NCBI GenBank assembly: GCA_964517495.1 | Contig: CAZFER010000031.1 | Coordinates: 6,892 to 70,891, forward strand | Length of the DNA: 64,000 bases | Reading direction: 5' to 3' | Source of the DNA: CAZFER01 sp964517495 | Lineage (GTDB): Bacteria > Hinthialibacterota > Hinthialibacteria > Hinthialibacterales > Hinthialibacteraceae | Shown here: in pieces, positions 27,060-36,316 of the stretch | Layout: every line of letters begins with the position of its first letter | How positions within the stretch are numbered: position 1 is the first letter of the stretch | The notes under the pieces: generated by a model | The model's input: the letters and a program-made list of their open reading frames with translations, nothing else | Databases searched by the model: none | Told to the model about the DNA's origin: nothing | Program-made: the position numbers and the translations under genes

Positions 27060-27169
27060 AATATCACCCTGCAGACGAATTTCTTGGTTATCGCCTATAT
27101 TATAATCGTTGCGTGTTAAAAAAATAATCACCTACAATCAATTCATATTGTAGAACTTTCTTTAATAAA

Positions 27170-27201
27170 AAAGAGAGAGGTGGATAAATACCTCTCTCTT
27201 T
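27170..27201 (-). terminator. Intrinsic terminator of the porin gene
   Basis: A perfect 12-base stem, AAAGAGAGAGGT with ACCTCTCTCTTT, encloses an 8-base loop and is followed on the minus strand by a run of Ts. It lies 27 bases past the stop of the DcaP-like gene. This is a good rho-independent terminator. Confidence 0.85.
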
Positions 27202-27227
27202 AATTGAAAATATGAATAATCTGCTGC

Positions 27228-28592
27228 TTAGAAACTATAAATAAATGCCAGTTGGAAACGAACACTATCCTCGCTGCCTTGGCCTTTATAGTGTGTTTCC
27301 CAATACGATGTCTCAAAAGCGGTAATCATCGCATCGTTGAGTTTATAAAATACATTGGCAAAGGTGTTATAGTTTTGTGAGCGGCCGCCGGCAAGCAAGT
27401 CGTCACTAAAGGGTGAATCAATACCCGCACCAACGTTAAATGTGGCATTATCCCATGGTCCGATGGAAAAGGCTCCCCATCCACCGAAAGAGCGAATACT
27501 TTCTGCCTGCGGAATCACTGGATCATAGATTACACCTTGTCCGATCCCTCCGAAAAAGTCATCCAAATTTTCGCCATAAAAAGCTTCGCCTTTGAAGCGG
27601 AGTTTTTCAAGCAGCATAATGGTCAAATCCAGGTTTCCTGACCAGGTATCCACATCCAGGCTATCATCGAACGGTGATGTATCGATTTCATCCTGTCCCC
27701 AATGGCCTGACAGACCGACGGTGGAGATTTTGTTTGGAAACGTATAAGCGATACGGCCTTGTACCGAGGGAATTCCACTGGCTTCGCCGGTATCACCTGG
27801 GTTATTAAAACCAAAATTATCCCCGACATTGCGGGCAATAGCCGATTGGACTTCAACTTCAGAACCAGAACCCAAATCGAAACCTTTGGTTAAACGAATT
27901 TGTGGATGACGGTAACCGATATTCCCGGATTGCCAACCCACTGTAAAATTAACTGTCGGTGGAACGAGGGGAGACATAACATCCCAGGTTTGACCAGCAA
28001 GAAGGCTGATATCAGGTTCAGGCCAGTTTAAATTCATGAAGGCATGGCGCATTCTGAAATTCGGCTTATTTTCAACTCCTCCACCTCCATACAGGTCAAA
28101 TTCAACCTGGCCTGTGGCAATGGCATTCATGATTTCAGGAGTATGAAATTTTAGTCCCAAGCGGGTTTGATTGGCGGTCATATTGAACTGATCATCGCTG
28201 GTATTGGTTTGATCGACGCGCAAGGCAAAATTGCCTGGCAAGATTTGGTTCGTATCATAACTGGCGTCTAATTTGACATACCCGTATAAATCCGCACCCC
28301 AATTGGATTTAATTTCTTTTTTGGTGGATTCAACCACTGCCGATTCAACCAGATCAACCTTTTCCTGTTGTTTCGTGGTTGTATCCTCCTGCTTTTCCAA
28401 GCGATTTCTGAGTTCTTGATTCTGTGTCTCCAAATCATTGAGACGTTTTTGCATCTCATCAATTTGCTTTTGCATTTTTTGGAGGAGTTCGCTTTCGGAT
28501 TGAGCATAACCTATATTGGCTATTAACAATAATCCAACAACATAAACTAACCATCCCTTTTTTCTCTTGATGAAATTCCTTATGCGTTTCAC
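27228..28592 (-). CDS. DcaP-like trimeric outer-membrane porin
   Basis: This 454-residue protein has a signal peptide (WLVYVVGLLLIANIGYA). An N-terminal coiled-coil follows (ELLQKMQKQIDEMQKRLNDL, about residues 35-85), then a beta-barrel. The barrel resembles DcaP porins: LYGYVKLDASYDTNQI, QTRLGLKF, GQVEFDLYGGG, LLAGQTWDVMSPL, and a terminal aromatic VRFQLAFIYSF typical of barrel assembly. I prefer the GTG at 28592 because AAAGGTG precedes it; the ATG at 28634 would add 14 residues ahead of the basic signal n-region. DcaP proteins transport dicarboxylates or other small anions; the substrate here is unknown. A strong terminator follows. Confidence 0.85.
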   Translation of the reverse strand: MKRIRNFIKRKKGWLVYVVGLLLIANIGYAQSESELLQKMQKQIDEMQKRLNDLETQNQELRNRLEKQEDTTTKQQEKVDLVESAVVESTKKEIKSNWGADLYGYVKLDASYDTNQILPGNFALRVDQTNTSDDQFNMTANQTRLGLKFHTPEIMNAIATGQVEFDLYGGGGVENKPNFRMRHAFMNLNWPEPDISLLAGQTWDVMSPLVPPTVNFTVGWQSGNIGYRHPQIRLTKGFDLGSGSEVEVQSAIARNVGDNFGFNNPGDTGEASGIPSVQGRIAYTFPNKISTVGLSGHWGQDEIDTSPFDDSLDVDTWSGNLDLTIMLLEKLRFKGEAFYGENLDDFFGGIGQGVIYDPVIPQAESIRSFGGWGAFSIGPWDNATFNVGAGIDSPFSDDLLAGGRSQNYNTFANVFYKLNDAMITAFETSYWETHYKGQGSEDSVRFQLAFIYSF

Positions 28593-28774
28593 AATGATAG
28601 CACCTTTCAAAAGTTGTAGTATAGGAACAAGCATTTATGTGAATGGTGTCTCCACCATTGATGCTTATTCTCTCATGCCAGTTTACCATCCGTCAACCTT
28701 AAAAAGCATTTTCGACAACGAAAAAGGACTTTTTTGAAAAATTTGAGTGAAATTTAAAAAATTGTTATTCCAGG

Positions 28775-28804
28775 TTGACAGTATTAATTTGGCTATGAGA
28801 TAAT
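28775..28804 (+). promoter_or_regulatory. Sigma-70-type promoter of the cytochrome lipoprotein gene
   Basis: TTGACA (28775-28780) and GATAAT (28799-28804) are separated by 18 bases and lie 75 bases ahead of the ATG at 28879. The match is near consensus. Confidence 0.65.
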
Positions 28805-28878
28805 AAAAATCATTAAGTCAATCTCTTGAAAGTGAGTTTTTCTCATAAAAAATAAAAGGCTTGGGGAACGTGTACATT

Positions 28879-29163
28879 ATGACAAAAACATTTAAGTTCT
28901 TATCTGCATTGACCGCTGGATTTATTTTATTGATAGGGTGTTCAACAACATCGGATAATATGGCCTCCCATCCTGAAATGAATGTGGATCATCCCAATTT
29001 TGAAAATCTTTGCTCAAGATGCCATACCTTGGATCGAGTCCACATGGCACATCAAGCTTTAAGCCAAACCGAAATGAAAGCCATTGTTGAACGAATGGCG
29101 AAAAAACCCGGATCTGGGATTGAATTCAGTGATATTGACGCGATCGTAAAAGGGATTAATTGA
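28879..29163 (+). CDS. Small lipoprotein c-type cytochrome
   Basis: This 94-residue protein has a lipoprotein signal (TKTFKFLSALTAGFILLIGC), so it should be anchored in the envelope. The mature part holds one heme c motif, CSRCH, followed downstream by IVERMAKKPGSGI, whose methionine is the likely distal ligand in class I cytochromes. I start at the ATG at 28879; an in-frame TTG at 28861 is further upstream. It would carry electrons in the periplasm, but a partner is not evident nearby. A near-consensus promoter is present at 28775-28804. It is convergent with the RDD gene, 4 bases away. Confidence 0.85.
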   Translation: MTKTFKFLSALTAGFILLIGCSTTSDNMASHPEMNVDHPNFENLCSRCHTLDRVHMAHQALSQTEMKAIVERMAKKPGSGIEFSDIDAIVKGIN

Positions 29164-29167
29164 TCGT

Positions 29168-29770
29168 TTAGAGATATACCAAAATATAATACTCAAACCC
29201 AATTCCAAGTGCCAATGCCACAATCGCCACTGCTTTGTGGTAAAGGGATATTGTGCGTATATAAACCACACTGGTGCCTGCTATCCAATCATGCAATCCG
29301 GATTTGTTTCGGTTAAAGGCCACCATAATAAATCCCATTCCAAAGAAAAAAATACTCGCGATATAACCTGCAGTTCTCGCCAATGCCCGCAAAAATCCAA
29401 ATGGTTGACCTCGTACGGTCACCATTTTGATACAGAAGATGTATTTTCCCGGCGTGGTATTCGCCAATGCCTGCCAAATAAAAAAATAGAGGAACATCAT
29501 GGAATACATACAGATGAGTACGACAATATTAAAGGTGTAATCATCCAACACATTAAAATCAAAAATATTCAGCTTCCATAAAACTCGGTCGGCAGATGTC
29601 ATCACCGCCCAATGAATAATCACACACAGCAAATAATCGATAACAAACGCACCCGATCGCACCCAAAATCCAACCAGTGGATATTCATGAAAATCCTTTA
29701 GCTGTCTCTCAAAATGTATTTCGGCATTGGCATCCGGATTTTCGGTTGTTGAATTAAACTCATCATCCAT
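29168..29770 (-). CDS. RDD family membrane protein
   Basis: This 200-residue protein has the RDD domain: the arginine in VGFWVRSGAFVIDYLLC, the first helix Asp in VIDYLL, and the second helix Asp in a FALANTTPGKYIFCIKMVT-type region (QALANTTPGKYIFCIKMVTV). The usual 'GLHDWIAGTSVVY' motif is near residue 165. About four to five membrane helices are visible. RDD proteins have been linked to Na+/H+ exchange in one case, but the function is generally unknown. The N-terminal 30 residues are acidic and soluble. The gene is separated by only 4 bases from the convergent cytochrome gene. Confidence 0.88.
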   Translation of the reverse strand: MDDEFNSTTENPDANAEIHFERQLKDFHEYPLVGFWVRSGAFVIDYLLCVIIHWAVMTSADRVLWKLNIFDFNVLDDYTFNIVVLICMYSMMFLYFFIWQALANTTPGKYIFCIKMVTVRGQPFGFLRALARTAGYIASIFFFGMGFIMVAFNRNKSGLHDWIAGTSVVYIRTISLYHKAVAIVALALGIGFEYYILVYL

Positions 29771-29938
29771 TGCTTCTTTAAATCACCTCATTATCAATAG
29801 TGTGTTTTAGGCTCATTATTCAACCGGGAAGGCTGATAATCTTACTTTCTACCCCTGAGTTTTATATCCAAAAACGTGCTAAAATCGAGCCATTTATCTT
29901 TGAGTAATTAATCAAACGTGTCGAATATGGAGGATACC

Positions 29939-30109
29939 ATGAAAAGAGAATGGTTTACACTTCTTGCAGGCAATGAAACGAGAAAGTTTCGGAAACTCGA
30001 ATTTGTTTCAAATCAAAATAGTGTGATTGGGTTTGCGGGAAATAGACTGTTCGTATGGGATATTTCCAACCTCACAGCAAGTGTACCCGGTTCTGTCAAA
30101 TTTGAATGA
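29939..30109 (+). CDS. Possible small protein, 56 residues
   Basis: An ATG at 29939 is preceded by GGAGG at 10 bases and opens a 56-codon frame: MKREWFTLLAGNETRKFRKL, then a hydrophobic-aromatic part ending SVPGSVKFE. There is no recognisable family, signal or membrane helix. The strong Shine-Dalgarno and the aliphatic/aromatic pattern (VIGFAGNRLFVWDI) are the only support. It may be a real small protein or the remnant of a larger gene. No neighbour suggests a role. Confidence 0.35.
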   Translation: MKREWFTLLAGNETRKFRKLEFVSNQNSVIGFAGNRLFVWDISNLTASVPGSVKFE

Positions 30110-30251
30110 GTGAGAATAAAAAATAGCATAACGACTTTCCCAGCGAAAGGAATACGCGTTCTTCCTGCTGGGATTTGTGCCAGTGGGAGGTATGTGAAAT
30201 TAATAAGCAAATTCAACATAATTGTTTCATTTATTGTTCTTTGCCGGGTTC

Positions 30252-30282
30252 CAAGGGTAGAATGTCGTTTATTCTACCCTTG
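30252..30282. repeat. Hairpin CAAGGGTAGAAT...ATTCTACCCTTG
   Basis: A perfect 12-base stem (30252-30263 with 30271-30282) encloses a 7-base loop. The arms share the CAAGGGTA/TACCCTTG core with the elements at 30383 and 38769. Confidence 0.8.
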
Positions 30283-30362
30283 ATAGCCCTATTACTAAAA
30301 TAGTGTTACGATTGATTTTGTTGCTCATTGCCTACCATGTTTTACTGAGAACAGTGGATTGA

Positions 30363-30421
30363 GATACACGAAAGGTGGTTATCAAGGGTAAATAAAAACG
30401 CTTTACCCTTGGCACACGGCA
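30363..30421. repeat. Dispersed hairpin element, copy A
   Basis: The core hairpin is CAAGGGTAAA (30383-30392) with TTTACCCTTG (30402-30411). The flanks CGAAAGGTGGTT and GGCACACGGC match the element at 38747-38807 closely, so the repeat is about 60 bases long and not just a chance hairpin. Confidence 0.8.
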
Positions 30422-30465
30422 TAGGCACCAATGTTTATATTCACAGAAACATTTCGTGCAACAAA

Positions 30466-30500
30466 AAAAAGGGGCAGGCTCAATTGAGCCTGCCCCTTTT
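30466..30500 (-). terminator. Intrinsic terminator of the aceE-aceF-lpdA operon
   Basis: The arms AAAAGGGGCAGGCTCAA and TTGAGCCTGCCCCTTTT form a near-perfect stem and are followed on the minus strand by a T-run. It lies about 33 bases past the lpdA stop codon. Confidence 0.9.
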
Positions 30501-30532
30501 GCATAAAATTACTATAATTTGAGTTTACCCAT

Positions 30533-31954
30533 TTAATGATCCCGTTTCTTGCTGATCGCATGGGTGGAATAACCGTAGAACTTCTCCGCACATTCCATAA
30601 TGGTTTCAGACAGGGTCGGATGGGGGTGGACAACCTGAGCCAGGTCCAGCGCTGTGGCGCCCATCTCAATCGCAATGGCGCCTTCGCTGATCATTTCACC
30701 CGCTCCGGCTCCCACGATGCCAACGCCCAGTATTCGTTCGGTTTCCGGTTCAATAACGAGTTTTGTCATCCCGTCGGTTCGATCAAAACTAAGCGCACGG
30801 CCCGAGGCGGTCCAGGGGAACTTGGCCACTTCCACCTCAATATTGTTCTTCTTGGCTTCCTCTTCCGTAAGGCCACACCAGGCCAATTCCGGGTCGGTAA
30901 AGACAACCGCGGGAACGATAATGTTATCAAATTCATTATGATCCCCGGTAATCACATCAACCGCGACGCGCGCCTCTCGCGCAGCCTTATGAGCCAATAG
31001 CGCTCCACCGACCACATCGCCAACGGCGTATATTTTGGGATCATCAGTCTGCATCATTTTATTGACTTTGATGAAACCTTTTTGATCGACATCAACTTTG
31101 GTATTTTTAAGACCTAAATCCTCACAGTTGGGAGAGCGGCCAACACAAACCAATACCCGGTCATACAATTCCTCTACGGGGTCACTACCTTCGGTTTGCA
31201 TGTTGACCTTAATCTTTTTACCGCTGGTCGCCATACTGGTCACTTTGGTTTGAAGACGCACCTCTTTGAAGGATTTCTTGGCGTAATTATGAACATATTT
31301 CACCATATCACGGTCCGCCCCGGCCAGAATAGTATCCAACGCTTCCACCAAAACGATCTTGCTGCCCAGGGTTTTATAAACCACACCCAGCTCCATGCCG
31401 ATATAACCACCACCGATGATCAGCAGGTCTTCGGGGATCTCTTCCACTTCCAACCCCTGATCCGAGGTCATAATGCGCTTGTTCCCCAAATCAAAAACCG
31501 CCGGCAGGGCGGGAACCGAACCCACTGCAATGATGGCTTGTTCGTATTTAATGAATTTCTGACCTTCGCTGGTTTCAACCCGCAGGGTGTTGCTGTCTTC
31601 AAAATGCCCGCGCCCCTTCATCACCTCGACTTTGCGTGCTTTTGCTAGATTAACTACCCCATCCGAAAGTTTATCCAGGATGGAATTTTTCCAGGATCGC
31701 ATCTGATTCAAATCGATTTTCGGTTCGCTAAATGTAACCCCGCGGAAAGAGGAATCTTTGGCTTCTTCAATCAATTTGGCCGCGTGTAGATAGGCTTTTG
31801 AAGGGATACACCCACGGTTCAGACAAACACCGCCCAGACGGTTGTCTTTATCAACCATTATCACTTTCTTGCCTTTATCAGCAGCGTAAAAAGCCGCCGC
31901 GTACCCTCCGGGTCCAGCTCCGAGAACGACAATTTCTGTTTGGATTGCTTCCAT
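30533..31954 (-). CDS. lpdA: Dihydrolipoyl dehydrogenase (E3)
   Basis: This 473-residue flavoprotein reoxidises the lipoyl group of E2 with NAD. It has the FAD loop VLGAGPGGYAAAFYAADKG and the redox disulfide GGVCLNRGCIPSKAYLHAA (CxxxxC). The NAD-binding GGGYIGMELGVVYKTLGS comes next, then an FAD motif IYAVGDVVGGALLAHKA and the C-terminal catalytic histidine in VVHPHPTLSE. The length is usual. It is the third gene of the operon aceE-aceF-lpdA and sits 31 bases after aceF. AAGGAAGAG precedes the ATG. A strong terminator follows. It could also serve other 2-oxoacid dehydrogenases. Confidence 0.97.
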   Translation of the reverse strand: MEAIQTEIVVLGAGPGGYAAAFYAADKGKKVIMVDKDNRLGGVCLNRGCIPSKAYLHAAKLIEEAKDSSFRGVTFSEPKIDLNQMRSWKNSILDKLSDGVVNLAKARKVEVMKGRGHFEDSNTLRVETSEGQKFIKYEQAIIAVGSVPALPAVFDLGNKRIMTSDQGLEVEEIPEDLLIIGGGYIGMELGVVYKTLGSKIVLVEALDTILAGADRDMVKYVHNYAKKSFKEVRLQTKVTSMATSGKKIKVNMQTEGSDPVEELYDRVLVCVGRSPNCEDLGLKNTKVDVDQKGFIKVNKMMQTDDPKIYAVGDVVGGALLAHKAAREARVAVDVITGDHNEFDNIIVPAVVFTDPELAWCGLTEEEAKKNNIEVEVAKFPWTASGRALSFDRTDGMTKLVIEPETERILGVGIVGAGAGEMISEGAIAIEMGATALDLAQVVHPHPTLSETIMECAEKFYGYSTHAISKKRDH

Positions 31955-31985
31955 TCGTCTCTTCCTTAAGTCTATTTTGAATTGT

Positions 31986-33296
31986 TTACAGTTTCACTTG
32001 ATCTTTGGGAAAGGATTCAAATCCCGCCACCACTTCGGTTATAAAACGAGCGCCATCCGCTCCATCGATGACCCGATGGTCATACGAGACACATAGAGGC
32101 AGGATGGTGCGCGGTTCTATCTTTCCATCCACTACTGTGGGACGGTTCACACCCCGGCCCATTCCTAAAATAGCGACGTTGGGTTTATTGACAATCGGGG
32201 TAAAATGGGTGCCACCAATTCCACCGAGGTTGGAAATGGTGAAGCTGCTTCCCTTCATTTCCTCGTTGGTCAGTTTCCGATTGCGTGCCTTTTCGGCAAT
32301 TTCACCCAATTCTTTGGATATATCGAACAGGCTTTTCTTTTCCACATTTTGAATCACCGGCACCAGCAGCCCGGCTTCGGTATCCACGGCGATGCCAATA
32401 TGGTGATACTCTTTATATACCACTTCCTCATTGGCTTCTTCCAAACTGGCATTGAAAATGGGGAACTTTTTCAAAGCGTTAGTGACCACTTTGACGGCGA
32501 AGGCGGTTAAGGTCAAATTTGCCCCCTTCTCTTTATACACCTCTTTGAATTCCTTGCGTAATGTCATCAAAGGAGAAATATCGGCCTCATCAAATTGATA
32601 AACATGAGGAATGGTTGACCATGATTCATGCATGCGCCGCCCAATGGTTTTGCGAATGGATGAATAGGGCTGTTTATTAACCGGTCCCCATTGTGAAAAA
32701 TCAATTGATTGGGGGGGCGGTGACGAAGGTTGGGCCTGGCCACTTTCCATTTTACTGAAAGCGATCTCTTGCAGCCGCTGGATATACTTTTTGATATCAT
32801 CCATAATAATGCGGCCACCGCGTTCAGAACCACGAATTTTGGTTAAATCCAGGCCTATATCCCGCGCCACTTTTCGCACGGTCGGCGAGGCTGGTGGAGG
32901 GAAACCGCTTTTGGATGTGTAAGTGTAATTCAATATGGGATCATTGACGGTCGGCACAGTGTATTCCTGATCGCTTTGAACCACCCGCCGTTGTGGTTCA
33001 GGGATCGGCTCCGGCTCTTTGGCCTTGGAAGGCTGAGGTTCTGGTTCCTCTTTACTTTCCCCGTCACCACCCAGGCTGATAATCACCTGTCCGGCCGTAA
33101 CCGTATCGCCTTCTTTCACATGTATTTTTTGAACAACACCCGCGTCCGTCGAGGGAATGGGCGCAGTCGCTTTTTCATTCTCGATCTCGAGGATGGTTTG
33201 GTCTTTTTTAACCTGATCACCCTCACTTACCAATATGGATACAACGGTGCCCGAATCCGCTCCTTCGGCCAGTTGTGGTAAACGTATATCCACCAT
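31986..33296 (-). CDS. aceF: Dihydrolipoyl acetyltransferase (E2 of pyruvate dehydrogenase)
   Basis: This 436-residue protein has a single N-terminal lipoyl domain (about residues 1-75) with the lipoyl-lysine site in ENEKATAPI. A proline/glutamate-rich linker follows, then a peripheral-subunit-binding domain (PTVRKVARDIGLDLTKIRGS, about 135-170) and the catalytic domain (about 210-436) ending in SYDHRVIDGADGARF, which contains the HxxxDG active site. One lipoyl domain, rather than the three of E. coli AceF, is the common short form. Upstream is aceE, downstream lpdA. The nearby lipoate ligase at 36317 may lipoylate this protein. Confidence 0.95.
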   Translation of the reverse strand: MVDIRLPQLAEGADSGTVVSILVSEGDQVKKDQTILEIENEKATAPIPSTDAGVVQKIHVKEGDTVTAGQVIISLGGDGESKEEPEPQPSKAKEPEPIPEPQRRVVQSDQEYTVPTVNDPILNYTYTSKSGFPPPASPTVRKVARDIGLDLTKIRGSERGGRIIMDDIKKYIQRLQEIAFSKMESGQAQPSSPPPQSIDFSQWGPVNKQPYSSIRKTIGRRMHESWSTIPHVYQFDEADISPLMTLRKEFKEVYKEKGANLTLTAFAVKVVTNALKKFPIFNASLEEANEEVVYKEYHHIGIAVDTEAGLLVPVIQNVEKKSLFDISKELGEIAEKARNRKLTNEEMKGSSFTISNLGGIGGTHFTPIVNKPNVAILGMGRGVNRPTVVDGKIEPRTILPLCVSYDHRVIDGADGARFITEVVAGFESFPKDQVKL

Positions 33297-33325
33297 AAGG
33301 AATCCCCTTCTTTATTGTTTTTGAA

Positions 33326-36040
33326 TTATTCGAATAACGGATAGGTTTTATTTGGGTCAATGTCCAGGTCTTTCATGGCTTGTGCGACACATTTTTTATC
33401 AACCTTACCTTTTTCCGCCAATTGGTAAAGCGTTGCGATCACCACCATCTCCGCATCGATCTCAAAAAAGCGGCGAAGATTCTCGCGGGTATCGCTGCGT
33501 CCAAAGCCATCGGTTCCGAGTGTCATCAATCCACCAGGCACCCAGGATGAAATCTGGTCGGCGACGATCTTCATATTATCCGAAACCGCCACAAATACAC
33601 CCTTTTCATCCTGCAGAACGGTTTCGAGATACGATTTTTCCGGTTCGGATTCCGGATTCATCATGTTACGGCGTTGAGTTTTTAAGGCATCTGTCCTTAA
33701 CAATTTATAGCTGGTTGCGCTCCAAACATCCACGGAAACATCGTATTTTTCGCCCAGGATTTCTTGGGCCTTCAGAGCTGCATTCATAAGGGGACCACTG
33801 CCAAATATATGAGCTTTGTGTTTCCCCTTATTGCCGGTGTTGAATTTATATAAGCCTTTCAAAATGCCATCTTCCACACCTTCTGGCATTTCAGGGTGTG
33901 GATAATTCTCGTTATATAAGGTGATGTAATAGAAAACATCCTCGCAGCGATGATACATTTGATCGAGGCCATTTTGAATAATCACCGCCAATTCATAAGC
34001 AAAGGCAGGATCATACGTGAGCAAAGATGGAATTGTGGTAGTTACCAAATGGCTGTGCCCATCCTGGTGCTGCAGACCTTCCCCATTCAGGGTTGTCCGG
34101 CCAGCCGTTCCACCTAATAGGAAGCCGCGCGCGCGGCTGTCACCAGCCAGCCAGAATAGATCGCCTACACGCTGGGGGCCGAACATCGAATAATAGATAT
34201 AAAATGGAATCATATGAATCCCCAGGTTGGCGTATGCGGTCGCTGCTGCCACGAAAGACGATATGGCACCTGCTTCGGTAATGCCTTCTTCCAGAATCTG
34301 GCCGTCTTTGGCTTCCTGGTAATAAAGCAAACTTTCACTATCGACAGGCTCATACAACTGGCCTTTGGATGAATAAATTCCAATCTGGCGGAAAAGAGCA
34401 TCCATCCCAAACGTACGGGCTTCATCCGGTATGATTGGCACGACTCGTTTGCCGATTTCTTTATTCCTCAATAATTTGGTTAAAATACGGACAAAGACCA
34501 TCGTGGTCGATGCTTGTTGCTGATTTGTACCCTTCATAAACTCAGCAAACTCATCCATTTGTAGCACTTCGAGAGGTTTGGCCTTGTCTTCGCGTTTGGG
34601 TACAAATCCACCTAACTCCTTGCGGCGATTCAGCAAATATTGCATTTCCGGGCTGTCTTTTGGTGGGCGGTAGAAGGGGGTTTCGACCACTTCTTCATCC
34701 TTAATAGGGATGTTAAACCGTGAGCGAAATTCTCGCAGCTCTTTTTCGTTCAATTTCTTCTGTTGGTGGGTGATGTTTCGTCCTTCACCCGCTTCACCCA
34801 AGCCATAGCCCTTAACCGTTTTTGCCAGGATCACTGTGGGTTGGCCTTTATGCTCCACAGCCGCTTTATAGGCGGTGTAGACTTTTTTGGGATCATGGCC
34901 GCCGCGCATCAATTTGCGAATCTGCTCATCTGTAAGATGGTTGACCAACTCCAGCAATTCAGGGTATTTACCGAAGAAATGCTTGCGGGCGTAGCTGCCG
35001 GGTTCTACTGAGTACTTTTGGTAATCACCATCGACTGCTTCTTCCATGCGCTTGATCAAGAGGCCGGTAGTATCCTTTTTCAACAATTCGTCCCAATCCG
35101 AACCCCAGATGACTTTGATGACATGCCAACCCGCACCGCGGAAGAGGGATTCCAATTCTTGTATTATCTTGCCATTCCCGCGGACCGGTCCATCCAAGCG
35201 TTGGAGATTACAATTGACCACCCAAATGAGATTATCCAGCTCTTCACGGGCGGGCAGGGTTAATGAGCCTAATGTTTCAGGTTCATCCGATTCGCCATCC
35301 CCTACAAAACACCAGACTCGTGGTTCTTCTTTACTTTCCAGTAATCCTCGTGCTTTCATATAGCGCAAAAAGCGGGCGTGATAGATCGAAGTAATAGGCG
35401 CCAATCCCATCGAAACCGATGGAAACTGCCAAAAATCTGGCATTAAGTAAGGATGAGGGTAGGAGGATAATCCCCCGCCTTCAGCCAATTCCTGTCTGAA
35501 ATTATGCAGATTCTGGGGAGTCAAGCGATATTCCATATAGGCGCGGGCATAATTCCCTGGGGAAGCATGGCCCTGAAAGTAGACCATATCTGCTGGGTGC
35601 TTATCGGTATCACCACCCCGGAAAAAGTGGTTGAAACCCACTTCATACAAGGTGGCCAATGAGGCATAGGTTGATATATGCCCGCCAAGCCCGGCATGTA
35701 TCCGGTTTGCCTGGACCACCATGGCCATGGCGTTCCAGCGGATCAGGCTTTTAATTCGGCGCTCGGTTTCACGGTCGCCCGGATAGTCTGGTTCTTCCTC
35801 CGCGGGGATGGTATTCAAATAAGGAGTACTGACGGTGACCGGAACATCCAAACCTGACTCACGTAATCCACTGATAACTTCATTTAGCAGGGATTCGGCC
35901 CTATGAGGTTCTTCGTCTCGCAAGGCATGTTGAAGAATATAGCCTAATGAATCGAACCATTTTTGCTTTCCATTCACCGTGGTAACAGCGTCGCTTTGCA
36001 TTGACTGATTTTGAGTATTCGCTGCATTTGAGTCTGCCAC
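33326..36040 (-). CDS. aceE: Pyruvate dehydrogenase E1, homodimeric type
   Basis: This 904-residue enzyme decarboxylates pyruvate with thiamine diphosphate and acetylates lipoyl-E2. It is the homodimeric AceE type of gammaproteobacterial style, not the alpha/beta form. The TPP-binding block is GDGESDEPETLGSL with VVNCNLQRLDGPVRGNGKII. Other AceE landmarks are HISTYASLATLYEVGFNHFF, GHASPGNYARAYMEYRL, VKGYGLGEAGEGRNITHQQK, IIPDEARTFGMD and TAGRTTLNGEGLQHQDGHS. I used the GTG at 36040, preceded by AAGGGAGTG. It is the first gene of the operon. The lipoate ligase gene is divergently placed 276 bases away. Confidence 0.96.
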   Translation of the reverse strand: MADSNAANTQNQSMQSDAVTTVNGKQKWFDSLGYILQHALRDEEPHRAESLLNEVISGLRESGLDVPVTVSTPYLNTIPAEEEPDYPGDRETERRIKSLIRWNAMAMVVQANRIHAGLGGHISTYASLATLYEVGFNHFFRGGDTDKHPADMVYFQGHASPGNYARAYMEYRLTPQNLHNFRQELAEGGGLSSYPHPYLMPDFWQFPSVSMGLAPITSIYHARFLRYMKARGLLESKEEPRVWCFVGDGESDEPETLGSLTLPAREELDNLIWVVNCNLQRLDGPVRGNGKIIQELESLFRGAGWHVIKVIWGSDWDELLKKDTTGLLIKRMEEAVDGDYQKYSVEPGSYARKHFFGKYPELLELVNHLTDEQIRKLMRGGHDPKKVYTAYKAAVEHKGQPTVILAKTVKGYGLGEAGEGRNITHQQKKLNEKELREFRSRFNIPIKDEEVVETPFYRPPKDSPEMQYLLNRRKELGGFVPKREDKAKPLEVLQMDEFAEFMKGTNQQQASTTMVFVRILTKLLRNKEIGKRVVPIIPDEARTFGMDALFRQIGIYSSKGQLYEPVDSESLLYYQEAKDGQILEEGITEAGAISSFVAAATAYANLGIHMIPFYIYYSMFGPQRVGDLFWLAGDSRARGFLLGGTAGRTTLNGEGLQHQDGHSHLVTTTIPSLLTYDPAFAYELAVIIQNGLDQMYHRCEDVFYYITLYNENYPHPEMPEGVEDGILKGLYKFNTGNKGKHKAHIFGSGPLMNAALKAQEILGEKYDVSVDVWSATSYKLLRTDALKTQRRNMMNPESEPEKSYLETVLQDEKGVFVAVSDNMKIVADQISSWVPGGLMTLGTDGFGRSDTRENLRRFFEIDAEMVVIATLYQLAEKGKVDKKCVAQAMKDLDIDPNKTYPLFE

Positions 36041-36078
36041 TATTTCACTCCCTTTTCTCTCGTTTTTGTTATTTTTAT

Positions 36079-36110
36079 CCCTCCCAATCTTGGGCGGGGA
36101 ATGGATTGCC
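36079..36110. repeat. CTCCC palindrome, dispersed copy
   Basis: CCCTCCCAATCTTGGGCGGG followed by GAATGGATTGCC matches the repeats at 22577-22800 in both palindrome and right flank. It lies in the divergent space between aceE and the lipoate ligase gene. Confidence 0.8.
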
Positions 36111-36316
36111 TAAAACTGATCAGATTATAATTCCCTTTTTCTATTTACTGACGTGGCATTGGCCACTTGAATGTAAATCCCTTTATATGGTTGGCTTCAC
36201 CTTCTTTTCAGCAACCATTATGGATATTATTTGGTCTTTTATTATACTCAATTCGCGGTAAAACCTATGTGTAGTGTGTATGTATCCGTGTTTGCTTGAC
36301 GAATGATGCTGATGAC

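Larger units (their letters stand above)
30110..30532. other. Intergenic stretch with two related hairpins and a terminator
   Basis: No gene is visible here. The stretch holds two CAAGGGTA-type hairpins (30252-30282 and 30383-30411) and the terminator of the pyruvate dehydrogenase operon. It lies between convergent genes, if the small ORF at 29939 is real. Confidence 0.8.
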